A DNA stretch of 64,000 nucleotides from Ichthyophis bannanicus. Taxonomy: Eukaryota; Chordata; Amphibia; Gymnophiona; Ichthyophiidae. The notes under the pieces were generated by a model. It had not been told where the DNA came from and searched no databases. It saw nothing but the letters and a program-made list of their open reading frames with translations. The position numbers and the translations under genes were made by a program. The stretch lies in NCBI GenBank assembly GCA_033557465.1, contig CM066044.1, positions 196,160,184 through 196,224,183 of the forward strand, in the 5' to 3' direction. The stretch's first letter is position 1. Each line of letters starts with the position of its first letter. Positions 31,691-41,721 of this stretch are shown here, piece by piece.

Positions 31691-32904
31691 AACAACCCCT
31701 GTACCAGACTACTAAGAACACTGTAGTGCTTAGTAGCTTATACAAAATGAAAATTTAAAGCCCTACTCCAAAAGAAAATGAATGAGTAGATGTATAATGA
31801 AAGCATCACAAAACGATGAACTTCAACGCATGCCCTGAGTCACTGCTGACCTCTGCCAAATCCTAATGCAGTCCCTGCTGTCATTACATTTTTAGGGGAG
31901 TGGGGAGGGGGAGAGAAGGGGCTCCTGGTAGCCCAGCAGAAAGCCAGGTGTTTATCTTCCTATTGGTGTATTGTTAGTAAGTGGAGTGAAGCTCCAAGGC
32001 AGAGGTTAGTTTTTTTGGGTCGCAGTGGCTCCTTCCTCTCCCTTCCCCTAATAGCAAAATGCTATTCCTTTTTTCTCTCTCAAGGGTGACAAGGTGCTAC
32101 TATGATAAGAGCTGGCCCGAGTTGATTCAAGGTGTTAGCACCCTAGGCAAACTTTTATTTATTTTATTTATTTACATTCTCTTATATACCGTGCTATTCT
32201 GCATCAGTGCGGTTTTACATTGAACAAACTGAAATTACATTGAACAGGGCATTATAACTTGGAGAACTATTTTACAGGGAACTTTAAACCTTATGCCCTC
32301 CCAAGCTGTCAGAATCTATTGTTTAGCTTTGAATGCCCTGCTCTTTTGCCACCCCACCCCCAAAGCTGTTGCTCTAGGTGATCGCCTAGCTTGCCTAATG
32401 GCTGGGCCAGCCCTGACTATGATGTGCAAAGCAGGGCCAGTCCTAGGCATGTGCAGAAGTTTTTTGTTTTGCTTTTTAGCACAGAGCCCTGCTCTAATTA
32501 GGAGCATCACTAATAGGTGCTTTGTATAAGCAGCTTTGGGAAATTAAAACCCAGCCTGAAAGGAAGGAGCATGCAGCATTAACAGTATAAATTGAACAAC
32601 AGAACTAGGAAGAACAGAGGCAAAAGAACAGAAGCAGTGCTAATCTCATGCTTCTGATTTGTTCATTTTGATTGCCAGTTTCAAATCAGCAGTGAAATGG
32701 GAAAAAATTGCTGCTCACTCGTAAAAGACTTTTTTTTGTTGACAGAAGGACTGATCAAGCACACACATATCAACAGGACAAAGATGCTCTCCCAGAGCTC
32801 AGAACTCATTGCATTGTTCTGAGCAAGCACTACTGTCTATAGCATGCACTACAGCTCCTCAGTTTCAAAGTTTACAAATTAAGGTAACTTTTGGGGAGGG
32901 ACTT
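31691..32904. other. XPO6 intronic sequence, mostly unassigned
   Basis: It has no convincing coding frame. A 5'-truncated L2 tail is recognised inside it (32155-32285, listed separately). The remainder shows no repeat shared with other parts of this window. Confidence 0.5.
32155..32285 (-). repeat. L2-type LINE 3' tail
   Basis: It begins with TTTATTTATTTTATTTATTT and continues TATATACCGTGCTATTCTGC and ATCAGTGCGGTTTTACATTG, matching the 3' end of the L2 copy at 17840-17990 in the same orientation. The stem-loop is retained with a G:U-type change on one arm. Confidence 0.8.
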
Positions 32905-33016
32905 TCTTGGGGAAACTGCTAGGTACATATGGCCTAGATTGGCCACTGTTGGAAACAGAATACTGGGCTTGATGGACCTTGGTCTGACCCAGTATGGCAT
33001 ATCTTATGTTCTTATG
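32905..33016 (+). repeat. CR1 LINE 3' tail
   Basis: From CTTGGGGAAACTGCTAGG to the TTATGTTCTTATG end it matches 15022-15130. It directly abuts the truncated edge of DIRS copy 3. Confidence 0.85.
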
Positions 33017-33239
33017 GGTGGGTTGTGAAGACTAAATTCCTGCTGTTCCCGGAGATCACCTGTTACAGGTGAGTAACTTGCTATCTCCAGGGACAAGCAG
33101 GAAAGTAGTCTTCACATATGGGGACTCCCTAGCTTTAGATGCCAGGGAGAGACCCCAGAAGTTGTGTATCCCTGAAAAAGGGCTCCACTTCCCCCCATGG
33201 ATGGTGGGTAGGAGTTGATTAGGTATGGAACAGGTGTTG

Positions 33240-34300
33240 GAGAACAGCCTGACCAAACAAGGCATCCCGACGGGAGTCCTTGTCCAAGCAGTAATGGGCT
33301 GTGAAGGTATGAACCGAGGCCCAGGTGGCTGCTCGACAGATGTCGTCGATAGACACAGAGTGTAGATGAGCCATTGAAGCTGCCATGGCTCTCACATTGT
33401 GAGCTGGACATGGCCCTCCAGAGGGAGATTCTTACTCTGATAGGCAAAGGAAATACACTGTGCAATCCAGTTAGAGAGTGTTCTCTTGGAGACTGGAAGT
33501 CCCAAGTGAGAAGGATCAAAAGCAACAAAGAGTTGAGAGGACTTTTTATGTTGCTGTGTTCTTTGTAAGTAAAAGGCTAAAGCTCTTTTACAGTTCAAAG
33601 TATGAAGATTCCTTTCTGCATTTGATGCATGAGGCCTTGGAAAGAACACAGGCAGGTAGACCGCTTGGTTTAGATGAAAAGGCGAGACCACTTTTGGCAT
33701 AAAGTGTGGATGAGTCCTAAGGAATACCTTGTCATGATGGAACCTTGTATAAAGGTGGATCAGCCACTAGTGCCTGAAACTCACTGATGCGACGTGCTGA
33801 TGTGATTGCAATGAGAAAGATAACCTTCCAGGAAAGGAATTTCAAGGAGGTAGTAGCTAAGGGTTCGAAAGGTGGCTTCATGAGCTGACCAAGAACCAAG
33901 TTTAAGTCCCATGCCACAGGTGGTGGCTTAATGGGGGGCTTAGTTAGCAGAAGGCCTCTCAAATCTTGCTATAAGAGGATGGGAGGAAATAGGTTGTCCA
34001 TTTAGGGGCTTGAAGGAAGCTGCAATAGCACTCAAATGGACTTCCTGCTTGAGTTAGTTTTAAGTCCTGCATTGGATAAATGAAGGAGATACTCCAGTAA
34101 TGATTCCAGAGGTACAGCAAGGGAGTTAAGACCCTTCTGCGAACACCATATGGTAAACCTTTTCCACTTGAAAGCATAAGAGCGTCTTGTGGAAGGCTTC
34201 CTGGAAGCATAAAGGATATCCTTTACTTGCTGAGGGAGGTTAAGAACATGGAGATCTAGGCCTTCAGCAACCAAGCCCTGAGATGCAGAGACTGGGGATT
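33240..34300 (-). pseudogene. DIRS tyrosine recombinase (copy 3)
   Basis: YR pieces in several frames: N-terminal KDILYASRKPSTRRSYAFKW near 34190, SWKVIFLIAITSARRISEF near 33800 and SPFHLNQAVYLPVFF with LGLPVSKRTLSNWIAQ (33700-33392). Active-site tail pieces lie near 33300. Compared with copy 2 it has extra indels, including a loss near the H-x-x-R motif (GHVQLTM), so the catalytic core is broken. Confidence 0.8.
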
Positions 34301-36150
34301 GGGATGCCATAAAATTCCATCCTCCTGAGAAAGGAGATCTGGAGCAGACCCTAACTCCAGGGAGGGAGCTTGAGAGAGATGTAGAAGCAGAGGGTACCAC
34401 ACTTGCCGAGGCCAATGTGGAGCTATGAAGATCATACGGCCTCTCTCTCTCTAAAGCTTGAATAGGGTCTTGGGAATTAGGGGAATGGATGGAAAGGCAT
34501 AAAGGAAGTCTTGGCCACAGTGAAGGAGGAAAGCATCCTTGGCCTGAGCGCCTTGAGCCGGGATTCTGGAACAGAACCAGGGAAGTTTGGCATTCAACGG
34601 ACTTGCAAAGAGGTCTATGTCCGGGGTTCCCCAAATTTGAAAAATCTTGGCCACCTGGTCTACATGGAGACCATTCGTGTGGAAGCAGAACTCGACTGAG
34701 TCTGTCTGCCCAAGAGTTTTGTATGTCTGGAAGATACACTGCCAGGAGATGAATCTGATGCTCTCTGGAGAGGGCCCATAGTCGCAAAGCTTTGTTGCAA
34801 AGCAACAGAGAGCCTGTTCCTCTCTGCTTGTTCACATAGAACATGGCTACTTGGTTGTCCGTGTGAATAAGGACTGTCTTGCAGCTGAGTAGGGTGTGGA
34901 ACACTTGAAGAGCAAGAAAGATTGCTCTGAGCTCTAACAGATTGATATGTAGATGAGTCTCCTGTGGAGTCCAAGTGCATTGGGTGGAGAGGTCTTGTAG
35001 ATGAGCTCCCCAACCCATTGGAGAAGCATCTGTTGTGAGAGTTGCCTAGGGTAAAGGCTGTTGAAACGGGGACCCCAGCAACAGGTTTTGAGTGGACTGC
35101 CACCATTGAAGGGACAAAATAAGGCGATTTGTGTTTGCTATTTTGTCTGACAGGCACCCTGATGCCTGGGTCCACTGAGTGGATAAAGTCCACTGGGCTG
35201 CTCTCATATGGAGGTGAGCATAAGGAACCACATGCACGGTAGATGCCATATGACCTAGTAGTTGTAACATTTCTCAAGCAGTGAGATGGGACTTTAGCAC
35301 TGCTTGAGAAGCTAACTGCACCATGCAAAGGCAACGGTTCTGAGGGAAATAGACCCTTGCCTTTCTGGTATCCAACAAAGCTCCTATGAACTCTAGAGAC
35401 TGAGTGGGAGTTAGGCTGGATTTTGGGATGTTGATGACCAGACCCAAATACTGAAGGAAACGCATTGTGCAAGATAGAGAAATCCTGGCCTCTGAATCTG
35501 ATGGGGCTCGAATGAGCCAGTTGTCTAAGTAGGGGAAGACAAATATTCCTAGATTGCGGAGAAATGCTGCTACCACAGCCATGCATTTCGTGAACACCCT
35601 TGGTGCTGAGGCCAGGCCAAATGGAAGCACCCTGTATTGGTAGTGCTCCCTTGAAAAAGGAACCGAAGGAACTTTCTGTGAGATGGATGGATGAGAACAT
35701 GAGTGTACGCATCCTTGAGATCTACAGAACATAGCCAATCCTGACTCTGAAGGTATGGCAGCAGAGTTCCTAGAGAAACCATCTTGAATTTCTCCTTGAA
35801 CAGGAATTTGTTCAATTCTCTGAGGTCTAAAATAGGTCTGTGTCCTCCTGTTTTCTTTGGGATAAGGAAATAGGGGGAGTAAAACCCTGTACCCTGTTGA
35901 GGAATGGGTACTTCTTCTATTGCCCCTTGGGCAAGAAGGATAGTGACCTCTTGATCTAATAGGTTGATGAGAAAGGTCTGAGAATTGAACTGTCTCACCA
36001 TTGTGGGAGGGGCATGCTCGAAAAATGAAGCTTGTACCCCTCTTTTATGATGGTGTGTCCAATGCTCTGCTGTTATCTGCCCCCATCTGGGGGCAAAGTG
36101 ACACAACCTTCCTGGAATGGTGGAAGGCTCTGGTCCACTGAGAGCCAGGA
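34301..36150 (-). pseudogene. DIRS RT-RNase H (copy 3)
   Basis: RT from about 36110 gives KKTGGHRPILDLRELNKFLF, CSVDLKDAYTHVLIHPSHRK, FGLASAPRVFTKCMAVV and YLDNWLI, where the second catalytic Asp is replaced by Asn. RNase H follows (GWGAHLQDLSTQ, NLLELRAIFLALQ, TDNQVAMFYVNKQ) and the tail GTPDIDLFASPLNAKL. The frame shared by RNase H and the YR start (35018-34032) shows the overlapping arrangement of the two genes. Confidence 0.85.
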
Positions 36151-36384
36151 AGGCTAAGTTCTCTAGCTGAAAGTCAAAGGCCTTATGGAAGCTGAGACTG
36201 CTGAGACGGTTGAAGCTTAGCAGTCTTTGCTTTCCTTTGTTTGGGTGGTTGCTGACCTTTCCGGACAAGTTGACCTGCAGAGCATCCCTGCTGGTAATAA
36301 GCAGGATAAAACCTTTTATTTTTGGAAAAGAATTGTTTTTTGAAAGATTTTTCTTGCAGGATCAGCTGTGGCCTTGGATAACAC
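36151..36384 (-). pseudogene. DIRS Gag, C-terminal stub (copy 3)
   Basis: Nucleotide match to the C-terminal end of gag in copy 2 (22510-22740), including the run that ends in the codons before RT. Everything upstream is missing. Confidence 0.7.
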
Positions 36385-36589
36385 AGGTCTGCAAAAAGAA
36401 ATTTTTCGAGAGCTGTTTAGGTTATTCCACGCAATCTTTGTTTTTTGGTGCGCTGAATCCGAAAATGACCTACACTTTGTCATAGGACATCACGTTTCCT
36501 GACAATTTAGGTAACTATGTTAAATAAAGCAATACCTCAAAATAAATGGAAATACACTTATAAAATTAAAGTTTTATTACAATATTTTC

Positions 36590-37690
36590 ATGAAAATCCT
36601 TTTTTGAACTGAAATGAGCTCACCTACACACACTAAACTCGATTCTTCTTCCTTGTGAGGCTCCTCTTGGTGCATTTACGCTTGTGAGTAGCATCTGGAA
36701 TGTCTCTCTGAAGCATCCAACAGTAGTCTGCCATCATTGTAATGCTCCATTTTCCCTGGTATCTCCTTTCCATTATTTATTTATTTATTTTACAATTCTT
36801 ATATACCGCACTATTTGCGATCAGCACGGTTTACATAAAACAAACAGTATCCGACAATAAACAAGAGTCAGGTCATTACAATGAACAGGAGCAATCAACT
36901 TGGATAACGGGGGAAACTATATACATATTTGAAACATTGAAATAGGTAACTGTATATATGTGAGATGGAGTTATTGTGTGTTCCATCTCTAATATCTTGG
37001 TGGAATCGTTCACATTGCTCCTCACTCACAGCTCCCAAATTTTCAGGAAAGTAGTCAAGGTGGGACTGGAGGAAATGCACTTTCAAACTCATCAGGCAAC
37101 CTAAAGCTTGAAATGCTTTCAGCATTCGTCCGACGATCTTTTTGTAGTGAGGATTTATGTTATTGCCTAAAATTTCTGTACGACTTCTTTAAATGCAATC
37201 CACCCTTCTTTTTGAGGATCCGTCATGGTATTGACAAACTCTTGATCAACTATAAGCCTTCTAATGTCTGGTCCGACGAACACACCTTCCTTCAATTTTG
37301 CCTCCGACAGGCCTGGAAACTTGGTGACCAAGTATTTCAAGCATTCTCCATCTCTTGGAAGTGATTTTACGAATTGCTTTATCAATCCCAATTTTATGTG
37401 GAGAGGTGGTAGAAGAACTTTATGGGAAGGTACCAAAGTTTCTCGGAGGACTTTTTTTCACCGACTGTTAGCACCCTCGGCTGCCAACTCTTCTTGGTCC
37501 AGTGATTTTGTCGGTCTTGACTGTCCCATAGACACAGAAAACAAGGATATTTGGTATACCCAGCTTGTTGCCTGAGCAGCATGCACAAGACCTTCAAGTC
37601 CCCACACACTTGCCAACCATTGTCTTCATATTTAAGTTTACGAAGAACCAATTCCAAGTTCTCGTAGGTTTCCTTCAAGTGTACGGAATG
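36590..37690 (-). pseudogene. Transposase-like gene relic (GYTKYPCFLCLWDS family)
   Basis: Successive frames read KYEDNGWQVCGDLKVLCMLL and GYTKYPCFLCLWDSQ, then HKVLLPPLHIKLGLIKQFVK, LSEAKLKEGVFVGPDIRRLI, LKVHFLQSHLDYFPENLGAV, ERFHQDI, and finally RYQGKWSITMMADYCWMLQR. I recognise this as a family of uncharacterised, repeat-associated proteins in insects, molluscs and vertebrates that is probably a DNA-transposon protein. I cannot name the superfamily with confidence. The conserved Cys pair, Asp and His residues suggest a nuclease fold, which is inference. It is frameshifted at least twice and split by an L2 tail. Confidence 0.65.
36773..36985 (-). repeat. L2-type LINE 3' tail inserted in transposase relic
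   Basis: It begins ATTATTTATTTATTTATTTT and reads TATATACCGCACTATTTGCG and ATCAGCACGGTTTACATAAA, as in the L2 copy at 17840. The six bases TTCCAT flank it on both sides (36766-36771 and about 36982-36987), a likely short target duplication. It separates the codons for HQDI from those for RYQGKW. Confidence 0.75.
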
Positions 37691-37692
37691 AC

Positions 37693-38045
37693 CTACAGGT
37701 ATGCTTTATAATGAAGCCCACTAATCATTTTAGTAGCCACCCTCTGCACCGACTCCATCCTGTTCACATCCTTTTGAAGGTGCGGTCTCCAGAATTGCAC
37801 ACTATACTCCAAATGAGGTTGCACCAAAGACTTATACAGAGGCATTATCACCTCCTTTTTTCTGCTAGCCATTCCTCTCCGTATGCACCCAAGCATCCTT
37901 CTAGCTTTTGCCGTCACCTTTTCTACCTGTTTAGCTACTTTAAGATCAGACACAACCATGCCTAGGTCCCGCTCTTCTTTAGTGGACAAAAGTACTTCAC
38001 CCCCTATACTATATTGCTCCCTAAGATTGCAGATAGTTTGAAGAA
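37693..38045 (-). pseudogene. CR1 LINE ORF2 fragment
   Basis: The minus strand reads STKEERDLGMVVSDLKVAKQ, then RRMLGCIRRGMASRKKEVIM and PLYKSLVQPHLEYSVQFWRP. It is nearly the same protein segment as the plus-strand CR1 at 39683-39979. One codon is lost (VSDLK against VSNDLK). The fragment is truncated on both sides. Confidence 0.85.
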
Positions 38046-38917
38046 CTATTTATTATAATGAAACTGTACATATGGTTTTGTAGGTTACTAGTGCCAGAGT
38101 TCACTAAGGGGGGGTCCATTCTGTGCCACGAATAGTGAGGGATGTACATTCTGCTAGGACATACATCCCCGCTGTTCGTCCCTCTGCTGCTCCCATTGAA
38201 AGAAACAATGCTGTTGTATAGGGAGCCTTGTACAGGGGCAGGAGGGGGCAGTCTGGAGGCAGAGCAAGGGTGGGGCAGGGCAGGCCATGACCCCAGATGT
38301 ACAGGGACGATTCTGAGGTTGACCCTGTATGTCCAGGGTTGGCCATGTAGACAGGGGACCGCAGTGCAGGGTCAGGACAAAAAATGATGAGGGGTGGAGG
38401 GGGTAACTCCACAGTCCAACCCTGGTCATGGGAGGCCAGATCAGGGGTCAGGCTTCAGGGAAATAGCACTGGGTCAGTGGCCAGGAATCACAGCTCCTTA
38501 ATGGAGATGTGGTGCCATGGCAGCAAGATACCATGGCACTGCAGCTCTATTACAGAGTTTGGCTGAATTAGTTGGGGGATCTGCTGGGCATGCAGCCCAT
38601 CAGAATCGCGGCCCGACCTGCACGTCCAGACCAGTAGATCCAATTCTGAGACCCCACGAGCACATCTAGCCCCTGTACAATCAGAATCGGGTGCTACCGC
38701 TGTATAGCCCAGATTCAGAAGGGCTGCACAGAGGCTGGACGGCCAGAATAGAGTTGGCCTTTAAGTCTTCTAGCTGAGGAAATGGCTACTACGAAGAACA
38801 CTTTCCATGTACAATGATGAAGTGGAGACTCCAGTGGTGCAAATGGCAAATTGATAAAGAAAGCGAGTATCCATGGTACAGGGGGCTTTGGCATTGGTGG
38901 TTTAACATGGAGAAGTC
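38046..38917. other. Unassigned intronic sequence
   Basis: No convincing frame, RNA gene or window-internal repeat was seen. GC is moderate and the text contains short CCAGG/GGGCAGG motifs only. Confidence 0.5.
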
Positions 38918-38933
38918 ATTTCATAAAGTGTGA

Positions 38934-39258
38934 ACAACAAAACAATAAAGCCTTTTTATCGAAGCCTATAAATGATGCCTCATAACAATACATAGAAGAC
39001 TTCAGCAAATCTAAACATATTGCAACATTTTAAATCAAGCTCACGAATGAGAACCTCAGAATCAACTCACTGATAAAACCAAATCAGGAGTAAGAATTAC
39101 ATCAACGGCTCTCACTCGCCACACACCCACCATCCAAAATCACGATATTATAATCAAAAGGTCATATTTCCATTAAACACATGAGCTCACTCGTGAGCTT
39201 GGTTTAAAATGTTGCAATATGTTTAGATTTGCTGAAGTCTTCTATGTATTGTTATGAG
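38934..39258. mobile_element. 325-bp foldback element with 16-bp target duplication
   Basis: The perfect direct repeat ATTTCATAAAGTGTGA lies at 38918-38933 and 39259-39274. Between them two arms of about 70 bp (38981-39050 and 39187-39256) are inverted copies, with landmarks ATGTTTAGATTTGCTGAAGT and CTTCTATGTATTGTTATG on the right arm. The right arm ends two bases before the right repeat, but the left arm starts about 47 bp inside. A 16-bp duplication points to LINE-type integration rather than cut-and-paste transposition. No coding sequence. Confidence 0.8.
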
Positions 39259-39334
39259 ATTTCATAAAGTGTGACATGACGGAATAATGAGAAGCTGAGA
39301 AGACTAATCAACTGGAGTGTGAAAGGTGAAGAAA

Positions 39335-40400
39335 TTGGTTGAGTAGGAGGCAACAAAGGGTACAGGTAAATGGAGCTCACTCTGAGGAGAAGGTTACCAG
39401 TGGTGTGCCCCAGGGATCTGTCCTTGGTCCGATTCTTTTTAACATCTTTGTTAGTGATATAGCAGAAGGGCTGTCGGGTAAGGTTTGCCTCTTTGCGGAT
39501 GATATCAAAATCTGCAATAGAGTAGACATCCAGGAAGGGGTAGATAACATAAGGAGGGATCTAGCTAAGCTTGAAGAATGGTCTAGAATTTGGCAGCTGT
39601 GATTTAATGTTAAAAATGCAAGGTCATGCATTTGGGCTGCAGCAATCCAAGAGAGTAATATAGTATAGGGGGTGAAGTACTTTTGTCCACTAAAGAAGAG
39701 CGGGACCTAGGGGTGGTTGTGTCTAATGATCTTAAAGTAGCTAAACAGGTAGAAAAGGCGACAGCAAAAGCTAGCAGGATGCTTGGGTGCATAGGGAGAG
39801 GAATGGCCAGCAGAAGAAAGGAGGTGATAGTGCCTCTGTATAAGTCTTTGGTGCGACCTCATTTGGAGTATTGTGTGCAATTCTGGAGACCGCACCTTCA
39901 AAAGAATATAAACAGGATGGAGTCTGTACAGAGGGTGGCTACTAAAATGGTTAATGGTCTTCATTATAAAAGCATATGAGGACAGACTTAAGGATCTTAA
40001 TATGTACACCTTAGAGGAAAGGCAGGATAGAGGTGATATGACTGACGTTTAAATACCTCCGTGGCATAAATGCACAGGAGGAGAGCCTCTTTCAATTGAA
40101 AACAAGCTCTGCTATGAGGGGACACGGGATGATGGTGAAAGTGGATAGATTCAGGAGCGATATGTGGAAATATTTCTTTATGGAAAGAGTGGATGGATCC
40201 GTGGAACAGTTTTCCATTGGAAGTGGTAGAGATGAGGACAGTATCTGAATTCAAAGAAGCATGGGACAAACAGAGGATCTCTAAAGAAAAAAAGGGGGAA
40301 TGTTGTAGTGGTGTATAGGGAAGGCAGACTAGATAGAAACATATAACAGAAAAAGACCACATGGCCTATGTGGTCTTTTTCTGTTACATGTTTCTATGAG
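39335..40400 (+). pseudogene. CR1 LINE ORF2 C-terminal half and 3' end
   Basis: RT blocks: TSGVPQGSVLGPILFNIFVS, then FADDIKICNRV and LAKLEEWSRIWQL. The post-RT region reads STKEERDLGVVVSNDLKVAK and [19 protein letters not shown]. The FADD active site is intact. Stops follow L(WQL), and frameshifts appear after 39979. The 3' end includes a strong hairpin at about 40350-40386 and a TTTCTATG end. Upstream parts (endonuclease, ORF1) are missing. Confidence 0.88.
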
Positions 40401-40763
40401 AGCACAGATGTATCCTAATGAGAGACATGTGGCATCCAAAACAAGGTAGTGGCATAAATCCTGGAGTATGATAGTAATCAGACACAGAATAGGGTTGAGA
40501 ACATCTGTGAAGCAACTGATAGAAAATTCTTTCCACTTGAACTGAACACATACAGTTGTAGTCAACATTATTGGCACTCTTGCTTTAGGTATGTTGTGAA
40601 CAATATCTTGAGAATAATTGGAAATATTCCAACTGTATGTCATCATATTTTAATAGTATGTTCAAAAGGTATACAACAAAAAAAAACAAAAAAAAAATAT
40701 GAGATGTCTATGCAACTTAGACATAGTAATTTTTGAGAAAACAAGAATATGACCTGTAGAGGA

Positions 40764-41710
40764 TTAATGGCACCCTTCACTAATATTTGGTTGCACAACT
40801 CTTGGCAGTGATGCCTTCAAACGTTTCTTGTAGTCATCTATAAGTTTCATACATCTGTCTGCTGGTAGTTTCTCCTGCTCTTCAACTCCGATTTGTTCTA
40901 GCTCATGAATGTTTCTAGGATTCCCTATACCAATGGCAAATTTCAGCTCTTTCCAAAGGTTCTCAATTGGATTGAGATAAGAACTCATTGCTGGACAGTT
41001 TAAAACAGTCCATTTATTCCTTTTGGACCTACCATGCTTTTGTATTTTAGGATGCAGGATTTGGATTATTGTCCTGCTGGAGGACCCATGGACTTTTGAC
41101 CCAGATCTAGCTTCCTGACACTAGGTAGTACATTTCACTCCAAAATACCTTGATAGTCCTTCAACTTCATGATTCCTTTAATATGCTCCAGGCCGCCAGT
41201 TCCTGAGGCAGCAAAATAGTCTCACAACACTATGCAACCTCCACCATATTTAACTATAGGAAGGGTGTTTTTTTATTTCCTTAAAAGCTTCATTTCCTCA
41301 CCTGTAAATGTATCACTGCTCTGCATTGCCAAAGAGCTCAATTTTAGTTTCATCTGTCCACAGAACATTTTCCCAGAAGAACTGTGGTTTCTCAAGGTAG
41401 ATTTTGGCAAAGATCAGGCGTGCTTTTTATGTCTGTCTTTGAGCAGTGGGGTCCTCCTTAGCCTTTGCCCATGAAGTCCTTCTTTGTTTAGTGCACGGCA
41501 TACGGTGCAGGATGAAACCACCATTCCAGATTGCTCCAAAACAAGCTCTTTGGATGTAGTACATGGTGTTTTTCCAACAGTTAGCACTAACCTTCAAAGA
41601 CTGATTAATTTTCCTCTCCCCACCACGTCCAGGGATGTTCTTTGACAGTTCCATGGGCAGAAAGCTTCTTAACATTGCAAACTGCAGACGCAGGACTCCC
41701 AAGGTCTTTG
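40764..41710 (-). pseudogene. Tc1-like transposase relic
   Basis: The C-terminal DDE part reads SSYLNPIENLWKELKFAIGI (40988), the PIENLW signature of Tc1 transposases. The central and N-terminal parts are in other frames up to about 41702 and continue beyond the L1-like insertion around 43400-43490 (helix-turn-helix region). The catalytic Asp before LNPIENLW appears as Ser in this frame. The gene is non-functional. Confidence 0.75.
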
Positions 41711-41721
41711 AAAATAGTTTT

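Larger units (their letters stand above)
33017..36384 (-). mobile_element. DIRS-type retrotransposon, family A, copy 3 (both ends truncated)
   Basis: This block matches copy 2 from its internal complementary region (GATCACCTGTTACAGGTGAG near 33054) through YR, RNase H and RT to the C-terminal end of gag. It stops abruptly at about 36384 in the gag sequence GCAGGATCAGCTGTGGCCTT. The left edge falls just inside the 3' terminal repeat, beside a CR1 tail. It shows what copy 2 looked like before the L2 insertion. Confidence 0.85.
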
